Source of the DNA: CAZPAN01 sp964428485
GTDB lineage: Bacteria; Actinomycetota; Coriobacteriia; Coriobacteriales; CADBOM01
Reading direction: 5' to 3'
NCBI GenBank assembly: GCA_964428485.1
Contig: CAYRYP010000007.1
Coordinates: forward strand, 1 to 32,313
Length of the DNA stretch: 32,313 nucleotides
Shown: piece after piece, positions 22,358 to 30,712 of the stretch
How positions within the stretch are numbered: the stretch's first letter is position 1
Layout: each line of letters opens with the position of its first letter
Program-made: the position numbers and the translations under genes
Notes under the pieces: model-generated
Database searches by the model: none
Told to the model about the DNA's origin: nothing
Seen by the model: only the letters and a program-made list of their open reading frames with translations

Positions 22358-24910
22358 TTGATACTCGTAGTAACCGAGAAGAATATTGCGGCGCAAAAGA
22401 TCGCCGATCTGATCTCCGACGGGAAGCCCAAGGCCGACAAGGTCTACAACACTCCCGTGTACAGATTTACGCGCAAGGGGGAGGAGTGGGTCGCGATCGG
22501 GCTGCGCGGCCACATCCTCAACGTGGATTTCGTCAGCAAGCTCGAGTACGCCAAGAAGACCGGCTGGGTTGGGATCGACGACGACGGCAACGAGATTCCT
22601 GCACCGGACATCCCGGACAGGCTCGACAAGCCCCCATTTAAGAAGAAGAAGCCATTTTTCGAGAATGGGGTTAGTCTCAAGGACTGGAAACTCCCGATGC
22701 TTCCCTATCTGGTGTACGCGCCGATCGTCAAACCCCCTGCGGAGAAGGACATCATCCGCACACTCAAGAACCTCGCCAAGAAGTCGGATGGAATAATCAT
22801 CGCCACGGACTTCGACCGCGAAGGAGAGCTCATAGGCTCCGACGCGGTAGAGATGGTGCGGGAGGTCTCCGACGCCCCGGTGACCCGCGCACGCTACTCC
22901 GCGCTCACGAAGGGCGAGATCACGCACGCGTTCGAGAACCTGGTAGAGCTCGACGTGGAGCTCGCACAGGCGGGTGAGTCGAGGCGTCACATCGACCTGA
23001 TATGGGGTGCGGTGCTGACGCGCTATCTTACGATCGCCAAGTACAGTGGCTTTGGGAACGTGAGATCCGCCGGACGCGTGCAGACTCCGACTCTGGCTCT
23101 GATCGTCGCAAGGGAGCGCGAGCGCCTGGCGTTTGTGCCCGAGGACTACTGGGTCATCAACGGCACGTGTGCAAATGATGGTGGCGAGACCTTCAAGGTC
23201 AGCCACAAGAAGGGGCGCTTCTCCTCAGAAGAGGAGGCTAAGTCTGTGTTCGATAGGGTTGCGGACGCAACCTCGGCGACAGTGACGGAGGTCGAGAAGA
23301 AGACTAGGCAGGTGCAGCCCCCGTCTCCGTTTAACACCACGTCGCTTCAGGCCGCAGCCTCGGCGATCGGCCTTACTCCCGCGAGGACGATGAGGATAGC
23401 CGAGTCGCTCTACATGAGCGGTTACATCTCCTATCCCAGGGTCGACAACACCGTCTATCCCAACTCGATAGACTTCAAACAGTCGCTCAAGATGCTCTGC
23501 GACAACCCGGTCTACGCGCCGTATGCAAAGAAGCTCCTGGCTGCCGGCAGCTTCAAGCCCACTAGGGGCAAGACCCAGACCACCGACCATCCTCCGATCC
23601 ACCCGACGGGGTGCGCGGACTCTGACAGGCTCAAGCCCGAGGAGTGGAAACTCTACAACCTGATAGCTCGCAGGTACATGGCAACGCTCTCCGGGGCTGC
23701 GAGGATTGAGGCCACCAAGGTCGTGCTCGATGTCAATGGGGAGAGCTTTACCGCTAAGGGCGATTCGGTGGTGGAGCCGGGCTTTAGGGAGATATACCCC
23801 TACGGTCTGAAGAAGGACGAGGAGCTGCCCGTGCTCGAAGATGGCGAGACGCTCGCCTTCTCGGAGCCCGAGCTTTTGGCCAAGCAGACCGAGCCGCCAG
23901 CACGCTATTCGCAGGGCAAGCTCATCCAGGAGATGGAGCGGCTGGGCTTGGGTACCAAATCCACCAGGCACTCCACGATCGAGCGCCTTATGCAGGTCAA
24001 CTACATACAGAACAACCCCATCGAGCCTACGCAGCTCGGCATGGCGGTGATCGACGCTCTCGGACAGTTCGCTCCCAGGATCGTCTCGCCGGCGATGACA
24101 TCGGAGCTCGAGGAGGAGATGAGTGAGATCTGCGAGGGCAAGGAGACACTCGACCACGTGGTTGGGCACTCCCGCAACCTTCTCGACGAGATCATCGAGG
24201 TGTTGATCCCCAAGAAGGAGGAGGTGGGCGAGGCCCTATCCGAGGCGGTCGCCGCAGATGCTAGGGTCGGCGCGTGTCCCAAGTGCGGGCACGACCTGCT
24301 CCTCAAGTCGTCGGCCAAGAACAAGTCACGCTTCATTGGGTGCTCAGCCTGGCCCGACTGCGACATCACCTATCCGGTGCCGGATGGCAGGCTCAGGCCT
24401 GTGGAGGAGCTGTGCCCGGTATGCGGCGGTGCGCAGATACAGGTGCAGGCGTTTCGTTCCAAACCCCAGGTCTTGTGCATTGACCCGATGTGCAAGACAA
24501 ACTACGAACCTAACGTGGTGGTCGGCGACTGCAAGGCTTGCGAGGAGATGGGCAAGGTCTCTCGCCTGATCGCGCAGAAGAATCCCAAGACCCTCAAGAG
24601 GTTCATCCGCTGCGAGAACTACGAGGAGTGCAACACCAGCTACCCGCTGCCCAGAAATGGCAAGATCGAGTCCACGGGAGAGCGCTGCGAGCACTGCGGG
24701 GCCCCGATCGTAATCGTGAATACCCGCAACCCTTGGAGGCTCTGCCCCAACCTGGACTGCCCGAGCCAGAAGAAGGATGGCGACGACAAGGGCAAGGGCA
24801 GAGCGAAGTCGTCCTCGCGAAAGAGTGCGACCAAGAGGTCTGCGTCCACCAAGAGCACGGCCAAGAAGTCCGCGTCCACTAAGTCGGGCGCTGCCAAGGC
24901 CGAGAAGTAG
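22358..24910 (+). CDS. topA: Type IA DNA topoisomerase, archaeal-like TopA
   Basis: Topoisomerase I of 850 aa, relaxing negative supercoils. The Toprim domain opens MILVVTEKNIAAQKIADLIS and has the acidic triad in IIIATDFDREGELIG. The catalytic tyrosine is Tyr359 in GYISYPRVDNTVYP. The wording EKNIAAQ and YPRxDNTVYP is what I know from archaeal TopA, where E. coli has ITYMRTDS. Four Cys-rich zinc modules follow between about residues 640 and 805 (CPKCGHD, CPVCGG, CKACEE, CEHCGAP). The last 40 or so residues are a Lys/Ser/Ala tail (SSSRKSATKRSASTKSTAKK), likely for DNA binding, as in other actinobacterial TopA. The TTG start at 22358 has a GGGGGG run at 22344-22349. Confidence 0.92.
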   Translation: MILVVTEKNIAAQKIADLISDGKPKADKVYNTPVYRFTRKGEEWVAIGLRGHILNVDFVSKLEYAKKTGWVGIDDDGNEIPAPDIPDRLDKPPFKKKKPFFENGVSLKDWKLPMLPYLVYAPIVKPPAEKDIIRTLKNLAKKSDGIIIATDFDREGELIGSDAVEMVREVSDAPVTRARYSALTKGEITHAFENLVELDVELAQAGESRRHIDLIWGAVLTRYLTIAKYSGFGNVRSAGRVQTPTLALIVARERERLAFVPEDYWVINGTCANDGGETFKVSHKKGRFSSEEEAKSVFDRVADATSATVTEVEKKTRQVQPPSPFNTTSLQAAASAIGLTPARTMRIAESLYMSGYISYPRVDNTVYPNSIDFKQSLKMLCDNPVYAPYAKKLLAAGSFKPTRGKTQTTDHPPIHPTGCADSDRLKPEEWKLYNLIARRYMATLSGAARIEATKVVLDVNGESFTAKGDSVVEPGFREIYPYGLKKDEELPVLEDGETLAFSEPELLAKQTEPPARYSQGKLIQEMERLGLGTKSTRHSTIERLMQVNYIQNNPIEPTQLGMAVIDALGQFAPRIVSPAMTSELEEEMSEICEGKETLDHVVGHSRNLLDEIIEVLIPKKEEVGEALSEAVAADARVGACPKCGHDLLLKSSAKNKSRFIGCSAWPDCDITYPVPDGRLRPVEELCPVCGGAQIQVQAFRSKPQVLCIDPMCKTNYEPNVVVGDCKACEEMGKVSRLIAQKNPKTLKRFIRCENYEECNTSYPLPRNGKIESTGERCEHCGAPIVIVNTRNPWRLCPNLDCPSQKKDGDDKGKGRAKSSSRKSATKRSASTKSTAKKSASTKSGAAKAEK

Positions 24911-24972
24911 AGCGCCGCACTGCGCCTAGGGCGTGCGCGACGGCGTGAAGATATCGCATTGGAGGTTTTGAT

Positions 24973-25911
24973 ATGTCTTATCCCAAGGTAACGGTGGTGG
25001 GGGCCGGAAACGTTGGCGCCACCGCAGCGCAGATGATCCTTCTCAAGGACCTTGCCGACGTCGTGTTGATCGATGTCGTGGAGGGAGTGCCCCAGGGCAA
25101 GGCGCTGGACATGATGCACATGAGGTCCATCGAGAAGTACGGCCCCACCGTGATCGGCACCAACGACTACTCCGACACCGCCGGAAGCGACATAGTGGTG
25201 ATCACCGCCGGAGTGCCGCGCAAGCCCGGAATGACCCGAGAGGATCTGCTTGCCACCAACTCCAAGATCATCACCTCGGTGATCAGTCAGGCTCGCGAGG
25301 CCTCGCCGGATGCGATCTTTATCTGTGTCACCAACCCGCTCGACATCATGACCTACCTGGCACATGAGAGATCCGGCATCCCCAAGGAGAGGATCTTCGG
25401 AATGGGAGGTGTGCTCGACTCCTCCAGGTTCGCCTACGCGATCCAGCAGGAGCTGGGATGCGACATCGCCGACGTCGATGCGATCGTCGTGGGGGCACAC
25501 GGCCAGGGCATGGTTCCCCTTGCCAGCCACTCCACCGTCGCCGGCAAGCCGATCTCCGAGCTCATTCCCGCAGATAGGATCGAGGCCATCTGCGAGCGCA
25601 CCGTCAACGGCGGCGCCGAGGTGGTCAACCACCTCAAGACCGGCTCCGCCTTCTATGCACCGGGATCATCGATTGCCAGGATGGTTGAGGTCATTCTGAC
25701 AGACTCCGACGATACCCTCAGCGTGTGCGCACTCCTCGAGGGCGAGTACGGCATCGACGGCATATATATGTGCGTCCCGGTGAAGCTGGGCAAAAACGGA
25801 ATCAAGGAGATTGTCGAGTTCGACCTCGACGACTCCGACAAACAAAGCCTAGCCGACTCCGCTGCGAGCATCCGCAAGTCGATCGACGCCCTGGATGGGC
25901 TCGACCTCTAG
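24973..25911 (+). CDS. mdh: Malate dehydrogenase (LDH-like type)
   Basis: NAD-dependent malate dehydrogenase of 312 aa, converting malate and oxaloacetate. The Rossmann start is VTVVGAGNVGATAAQMI. The substrate loop AGVPRKPGMTREDL carries the paired arginines that mark malate rather than lactate dehydrogenase. The catalytic His lies in VVGAHGQGMVP, with Asp and Arg partners in VTNPLDIMTYL and DSSRFAYAI. Start 24973 has TTGGAGG at 24959-24965. It heads a dense run with the two fumarase genes, so the products would carry oxaloacetate to fumarate, the reductive C4 branch. The 62-nt gap from topA leaves open whether it has its own promoter. Confidence 0.96.
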   Translation: MSYPKVTVVGAGNVGATAAQMILLKDLADVVLIDVVEGVPQGKALDMMHMRSIEKYGPTVIGTNDYSDTAGSDIVVITAGVPRKPGMTREDLLATNSKIITSVISQAREASPDAIFICVTNPLDIMTYLAHERSGIPKERIFGMGGVLDSSRFAYAIQQELGCDIADVDAIVVGAHGQGMVPLASHSTVAGKPISELIPADRIEAICERTVNGGAEVVNHLKTGSAFYAPGSSIARMVEVILTDSDDTLSVCALLEGEYGIDGIYMCVPVKLGKNGIKEIVEFDLDDSDKQSLADSAASIRKSIDALDGLDL

Positions 25912-25995
25912 GATCGGCGGCAAGAGATGCCATCCGGCTCCATAGAGGCTAGGTCCGCGGATGCGACCGGGCGACAGACCAGGGGCGGATACGTC

Positions 25996-26847
25996 ATGCG
26001 CACCCTCGACGCCGCATCGGTTGCAGATGCGGTGGAGCGCATCATACCCGACATCGCCACCTCCACGCGTCCAGACGTGATGGCTGCGATAGCCTCCGCT
26101 CTGTCAACCGAAACAGATCCGAGGGCCAGGTCGGTTCTCCAGATGATGGTGGAAAACGACGAGATCGCCCGAGTTGACCGCGTGCCCATCTGCCAGGACA
26201 CCGGTTCGGTTTGGGTCTGGCTCGAAGTTGGCGAGCAGATGAGCGTCCCCGGTGACATATTCTCCGGTGTCGACGCTGCGGTGGCCCGCGCCTACGAGGG
26301 CGCGAGGCTGCGCAAGAGCATCCTTGCAGACGCTCTCGTCGACAGGAGCAACACCAACACCAACGCACCCGCCTTCACAGAGCTAACCTTCCGCCCAGGG
26401 AGCGGTGCTACGCTCCATGTAATGCTCAAGGGCGGCGGCTCGGACAACGCCTCCAGGGTCGTCATGCTCCCGCCGGGTGCGGGAACCTCCGGCATCATTG
26501 AGCAGGTACTCTCCTGCGTCATCGAGAAGGGATCGAGCGCCTGCCCGCCGTTGGTGATCGGCATAGGCGTGGGTGGTACGTTCGACAAGGTTGCAGGACT
26601 CGCCAAGAAGGCGCTGTTGCGTCCGGTGGGCCAGCCCAGCCCCAACCCGTCTGTGGCCGAACTGGAGCGCGAGCTGCTCGAGGCCGTCAATTCGACCGGC
26701 GTGGGTCCGGCTGGCCTGGGCGGTGATACCACGGCGGTGGGTCTTGCGATAAACACCGCACCATGCCACATCGCCGCATTGCCGCTCGCGATCAACATGG
26801 GCTGCTGCGCGATGCGCTCCGCGAGCGTCGAGCTGGAGGTGGGCTAG
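25996..26847 (+). CDS. Fumarate hydratase class I, alpha subunit
   Basis: Alpha (N-terminal half) subunit of iron-sulfur class I fumarase, 283 aa from this start. The [4Fe-4S] ligands appear in PICQDTGSVWVW, GAGTSGIIEQVLSCVIEKGS and INTAPCHIAALPLAIN. The active-site segments DRSNTNTNAPA and GIGVGGTFDKVAGLAKKALL are conserved. The enzyme hydrates fumarate to malate and is oxygen-sensitive, which fits an anaerobe. The ATG at 25996 gives the family-like N terminus MRTLDAAS. An in-frame ATG at 25927 would add 23 poorly conserved residues; neither has a strong ribosome site, so the start is uncertain. The stop codon touches the start of the beta subunit. Confidence 0.93.
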   Translation: MRTLDAASVADAVERIIPDIATSTRPDVMAAIASALSTETDPRARSVLQMMVENDEIARVDRVPICQDTGSVWVWLEVGEQMSVPGDIFSGVDAAVARAYEGARLRKSILADALVDRSNTNTNAPAFTELTFRPGSGATLHVMLKGGGSDNASRVVMLPPGAGTSGIIEQVLSCVIEKGSSACPPLVIGIGVGGTFDKVAGLAKKALLRPVGQPSPNPSVAELERELLEAVNSTGVGPAGLGGDTTAVGLAINTAPCHIAALPLAINMGCCAMRSASVELEVG

Positions 26848-27429
26848 ATGGGTACGTGCCAAGATGGCGCCATGGACTCCCCAGTGCATGTGCAGCTGCC
26901 TGCGAGCATCGAGGATCTGGCCGCTCTCAGGGCGGGCCAGCCGGTACTGCTGTCAGGGACGATCTTCACGATGCGCGATGCAGGGCATGCCCGGGCGCTG
27001 AAGCATCTCCATGAGACGGGTGAGCTGCCGTACAACCTTTCTGGTCAGGCGCTCTTCTACGCAGGACCGACCCCTCCCGCAGCTGGAAGGCCGCTAGGTT
27101 CTGTTGGTCCTACGACCGCCTCCAGGATGGATGGCGCAACACCCGAGATGTATGCCGCCGGGATCACCGCCACGCTCGGCAAGGGAAAGCGAGATGCCTC
27201 CGTTAAAGAGGCGTGCAAAAAAACGGGCAGCGTTCACTTCACCGCTGTAGGAGGTGTGGCTGCGCTTCTTGCCACCCATGTTACCTCCGCACAGACGGTG
27301 GCCTGGGAGGATCTCGGCACCGAGGCCCTCACCAAGCTCGAGATAGAGGATCTGCCGGCCTTCGTGGCGATCGACTCCACAGGAGCCGATCTTTTCGAGA
27401 GCGTTGGGAAGAGAGGGGAGTCCCGATGA
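26848..27429 (+). CDS. Fumarate hydratase class I, beta subunit
   Basis: Beta (C-terminal half) subunit, 193 aa. Conserved stretches are GQPVLLSGTIFTMRDAGHAR, FYAGPTPPAAGRPLGSVGPT and TASRMDGATPEMYAAGITAT, followed by GKGKR and the ending AFVAIDSTGADLF. These form the substrate-binding swivel domain that completes the alpha subunit active site. The ATG at 26848 abuts the alpha stop codon, with GGAGGTG at 26834-26840 inside the alpha gene. A second ATG at 26872 is possible. The stop overlaps the tmk start by 4 nt (ATGA), so translation is probably coupled. Confidence 0.93.
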   Translation: MGTCQDGAMDSPVHVQLPASIEDLAALRAGQPVLLSGTIFTMRDAGHARALKHLHETGELPYNLSGQALFYAGPTPPAAGRPLGSVGPTTASRMDGATPEMYAAGITATLGKGKRDASVKEACKKTGSVHFTAVGGVAALLATHVTSAQTVAWEDLGTEALTKLEIEDLPAFVAIDSTGADLFESVGKRGESR

Positions 27430-28118
27430 GCTCGCCTCGTGGTGTGTTCTTGACGTTTGAGGGCGGCGAGGGCTGCGGCAAGTCCACTCAGGTGGAGCTG
27501 CTGGCCTCCCACGTGCGCTCCCTGGGGCTGGTCGCAACGGTGCTTCGCGAGCCGGGTTCCACACCGATAGGCGAGTCGATCCGCTCGATACTTCTCGACA
27601 GGGCGAACTCGGCGATGAGCCCCAGGTGCGAGCTTCTGCTCTACGAGGCGGCTCGCGCTCAGATGATCGATCAGATAGTGTTGCCCGCTCTGGAGCGGGG
27701 CGAGGTCGTCATCTGCGATAGGTTCACCGACTCCACGATGGCCTACCAGGGGGCGGCCAGGGGGCTCGGCGCCCAGATGATCACCCAGGTGGAGGAGGTC
27801 TCCACTTTAGGGCTCGCGCCCGACAGAACGATATTGCTGGAGCGTCCGACCAAAAGGGCTCTCGAGATCGCCAGGTCTTTCGGCGGCGACAGGATCGAGA
27901 GTGAGCCGATAGGCTTTCACGAGGCGGTGGGGGAGGCATTCTCAAGGATCGCGGAGGCAAACCCGGAGAGGGTCAGGCGCGTGCACGTCAGCGACGACGC
28001 TCTTAGCACCGCCGCCGTCGTAGCGCGGGAGGTACGGGATCTGATAGAGCCGCTGGCCGCAGCCATGGCAACGCGCTCTGATGGTAACGGAGGCGGGGAT
28101 GGTCCGAATGGCCGCTGA
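27426..28118 (+). CDS. tmk: Thymidylate kinase
   Basis: dTMP kinase of 230 aa, making dTDP for DNA synthesis. The P loop is TFEGGEGCGKST (10-21). The DRY-type motif appears as CDRFTDSTMAYQGAARGLG. The lid region has RSFGGDRIESEPIGFHEAV, as in bacterial Tmk. The last 20 residues are a Gly/Asn-rich extension. The ATG at 27426 overlaps the fumarase beta stop; GAGGGG lies just upstream. The end overlaps holB. The tmk-holB-ricT order is the same as in Bacillus, apart from the two small genes found there. Confidence 0.95.
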   Translation: MSSPRGVFLTFEGGEGCGKSTQVELLASHVRSLGLVATVLREPGSTPIGESIRSILLDRANSAMSPRCELLLYEAARAQMIDQIVLPALERGEVVICDRFTDSTMAYQGAARGLGAQMITQVEEVSTLGLAPDRTILLERPTKRALEIARSFGGDRIESEPIGFHEAVGEAFSRIAEANPERVRRVHVSDDALSTAAVVAREVRDLIEPLAAAMATRSDGNGGGDGPNGR

Positions 28119-29259
28119 GACGCAGGGGACCGCATCGCCGTTTTCGGGGATCATGGGTCAGTCGCAGGTGACGAGGTTTCTGGAGCAGGCCGCCAGCGAG
28201 GGCAGGCTCTCTCACGCCTACCTGTTTGCCGGGCCCGTCGGATCCGGAAAGACCGAGGTGACCTTCGCCCTGGCGCGCGCGCTGCTGTGCCCCTCGGGTG
28301 GCTGCGGTGAGTGTGACACGTGCCGCAGGATCGCGCGCCAGACTCATTCCGACGTCCATTGGATCGAACCCGAGGGCGTCGGGGGATATGTAGTCGACCA
28401 GATCCACGATCTGATCCACGACAGTTTCCTCGCGCCGGTAAGGGCAAACCACAAGCTCTACGTGATAACCCGCGCCGACCTTCTGAGGGGCCAGGCTGCA
28501 AACGCGCTCCTCAAGACGCTCGAAGAGCCGCCCCGCAACACCTCCTTCGTGCTGATGGCGAGGAGCCGCGACGCAGTTATGGCCACGCTCGTCTCCAGGT
28601 GCCAGACGCTAGTGTTTCGTAGACTGCCCGACTCGGAGGCTATAGGGCTGGTCAAGAGGGCCACAGGTGCTAACGACAGCGAGGCGGCCATGGCACTTGC
28701 CGCGGTCGGCGGCTCCACCAAGCGCGCCTGCGAGTTTTTGGGCTCGGAGGCCAGCAGGAACGTGCGCATCAAGGCCATAGAGTGCCTGGAGAGGCTCTCC
28801 GATTCCGATTTGCGCGACGTGATAGATATGTCGCGGGAGCTGATGGCCGCACTCCGGGGACCGCAGAAGGAGCTCGAGAAGAAGGTCACCGCTAGCCGCA
28901 AGAACAACGAGGAATTCATGTCCACAAGTGCGCTGAAGTACTTCGATAAGCAGCAGGAGCGCAAGATCAAGGGCTCTCTGCGCGAGGGTCTGGATGTGAT
29001 CTTCTCGGTCGTGTCGTCGTGGCTTCGGGATTGTTTGCTGGTGTCGATCGGCTTGGGCGATCTCAAGGTTAACGTGGATTGCCATTACACTATTAACAAG
29101 ACCGGCCGCGAGACCACCGAGCAGGCGATCCTCGCGGCCCAGCGCGCTGTAGACGTGGCGCGTAGGCGGATCTCCGCCAATGTGACCCCAGAGCTCGTCC
29201 TCGAGACGATGCTTTTCGATATCAGGGAGGTACTTCATGCCAACCGTGGTTCCGGTTAG
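28099..29259 (+). CDS. holB: DNA polymerase III delta' subunit
   Basis: Clamp-loader AAA+ subunit of 386 aa. SPFSGIMGQSQVTRFL opens the domain. The P loop is AGPVGSGKT (44-52). The zinc module CPSGGCGECDTC follows. The region YVITRADLLRGQAANALLKT with LEEPPRNTSFVL is the Walker B/sensor part typical of DnaX and HolB, and ATLVSRCQTLVF contains the SRC motif. It lacks the long tail of DnaX and neighbours tmk, so HolB is preferred. The ATG at 28099 has GGAGG at 28089-28093. In-frame ATGs at 28081 and 28108 are alternatives. It overlaps tmk by 20 nt and ricT by 23 nt. Confidence 0.92.
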   Translation: MVRMAAETQGTASPFSGIMGQSQVTRFLEQAASEGRLSHAYLFAGPVGSGKTEVTFALARALLCPSGGCGECDTCRRIARQTHSDVHWIEPEGVGGYVVDQIHDLIHDSFLAPVRANHKLYVITRADLLRGQAANALLKTLEEPPRNTSFVLMARSRDAVMATLVSRCQTLVFRRLPDSEAIGLVKRATGANDSEAAMALAAVGGSTKRACEFLGSEASRNVRIKAIECLERLSDSDLRDVIDMSRELMAALRGPQKELEKKVTASRKNNEEFMSTSALKYFDKQQERKIKGSLREGLDVIFSVVSSWLRDCLLVSIGLGDLKVNVDCHYTINKTGRETTEQAILAAQRAVDVARRRISANVTPELVLETMLFDIREVLHANRGSG

Positions 29260-30712
29260 GTTCAAGTTCAACCCGAGGACGTATTGGTACACGTTCCCGC
29301 AACCAGCTCCGAAGCGCGGCGATCGACTCGTGATAGCCCGCGACGGGGGAAAGATATTCGGATGGGCGGAGGACGACCCGTTCGAGATCACAGAGGAGCA
29401 GGAATCGTCGCTCAAAAGCCCGCTGCTCTCTATAATCCGCATCGCCACCGACGAGGACATGAAAAGGCTCGAGGAGCTTGAGGAGAAGGGTGCGGCTGCC
29501 AAGGAGGTGTTCAGGGAACTCGCCAAGAAGCGGGAGCTCGACATCAAGCCCATCGACGTCGAGTACCTGATGGACACTGAGAAGGCGATATTTCACTTCT
29601 CCAGCGAGGAGCGAGTGGACTTCCGCGAGCTCGTGCGCGATCTCGCGAATCGCCTGCGCATACATGTAGACATGAAGCAGATCGGCGTGCGCGACGAGGC
29701 GAGGCTGATAGGTGGCATTGGGCACTGCGGCGAGGTCCTCTGCTGTGTGAAGATGAGCAGCGCGTTCCAGCCGGTGTCGATCAGGATGGCCAAGGAGCAG
29801 GATCTTCCTCTCAACCCAGGCAAGGTCTCCGGCGCCTGCGGCAGGCTGATGTGTTGTTTGCGTTACGAGTTCGAGGCCTACAAGGATTTCAAGTCGAGGG
29901 CGCCGAAGGCCAACGCGACTGTGGAGACACCTGCGGGGCAGGCTAAGGTCGTTGAGCTAGACACGTTGAGGGAGAGGGTCCGCATCAAGATGACCGAGGG
30001 CGGCGAGACCTTCTACGTTCCGCTGTCCGGCATGGTGCTCGATAGCGACAACGAGCAGCAGACCAGGCCGAACAAGGTCACTGAAGAGGCGTTTTGCGAG
30101 AACTGCCCGCAGACGATGCTGCGCGAGAGGTCGTTCGAGATCCCGGAGGATGAGATCCTCGACGTGGAGGCCTCTTCAAAGAGCAAGAGGCGTCGTAAGC
30201 GCAGCGGCAAGAAAAAGACGGATGCGAGCGGGGAGCAGGCGAGATCTGAGCAGCGCCGCAGCTCGACGGACGCTTCGCAGAAATCGCGGTCTACCGACGA
30301 CAAGCAGCGCGATGCCCACTCTCAGGAGAAGTCTCCGGAGAAGGGGGACCAGGAGAATTCCGAGCAAAAGACGTCGAGGCGACGCCGCTCCAGGCGCCGC
30401 GGGTCGTCCTCTCAACAGCAGGGGCAGCGGAGCCAGACACCGCAGGAGCGGCAGTCACGCGGTGAGGGTCAGCAGCCACAGCAGCAGCGCCAGAGAAAGC
30501 AGCGTCCAGGGCAGAACTCCTCCAACATCCGCAACCCCCAAAACCGTCAGCGCTCGGACGCCTCCGAGCACAAAGGGGAGAGCTGCAAGGGCGAGAGTCA
30601 ACAGGGTTCCGGAGATTCCCAGAAGCGGAGCAGGTCGCGTCGCAGGCGCGGTTCGAGGGGAAGCTCCGGTTCCACCAGTGGGCAGCAGCCAATGGGAAGG
30701 GCGGAGAAATGA
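29237..30712 (+). CDS. ricT: PSP1-domain protein RicT/YaaT with disordered basic tail
   Basis: RicT-like protein of 491 aa. The first 280 or so residues are the PSP1/YaaT domain, with IGVRDEARLIGGIGHCGEVL and the cysteine sets GHCGEVLCC and GACGRLMCCLRYE that bind [4Fe-4S] clusters in the Bacillus Ric complex. There RicT acts with RicA and RicF on RNA processing and development; those partners are not seen here. Residues about 310-491 are low-complexity: Ser, Gln, Arg, Lys and Gly with runs such as QQQGQRSQ and RRRRSRRRG, likely disordered and RNA-binding (inference). Family members usually have about 270-300 residues. The ATG at 29237 has GGGAGG upstream. The stop overlaps pncB by 4 nt. Confidence 0.9.
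   Translation: MPTVVPVRFKFNPRTYWYTFPQPAPKRGDRLVIARDGGKIFGWAEDDPFEITEEQESSLKSPLLSIIRIATDEDMKRLEELEEKGAAAKEVFRELAKKRELDIKPIDVEYLMDTEKAIFHFSSEERVDFRELVRDLANRLRIHVDMKQIGVRDEARLIGGIGHCGEVLCCVKMSSAFQPVSIRMAKEQDLPLNPGKVSGACGRLMCCLRYEFEAYKDFKSRAPKANATVETPAGQAKVVELDTLRERVRIKMTEGGETFYVPLSGMVLDSDNEQQTRPNKVTEEAFCENCPQTMLRERSFEIPEDEILDVEASSKSKRRRKRSGKKKTDASGEQARSEQRRSSTDASQKSRSTDDKQRDAHSQEKSPEKGDQENSEQKTSRRRRSRRRGSSSQQQGQRSQTPQERQSRGEGQQPQQQRQRKQRPGQNSSNIRNPQNRQRSDASEHKGESCKGESQQGSGDSQKRSRSRRRRGSRGSSGSTSGQQPMGRAEK

Noticed and set aside
21809..23206. Minus-strand frame of 465 codons over hypB and topA
   Set aside because: It lies wholly opposite clear HypB and TopA coding sequence. Long antisense frames are expected with this GC-rich codon use.
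24790..24910. Short repeated AAGTCG/TCCACCAAG-like units at the end of topA as a DNA repeat
   Set aside because: They encode the Lys/Ser/Ala tail in frame with the rest of TopA, a pattern known from other actinobacterial topoisomerases.
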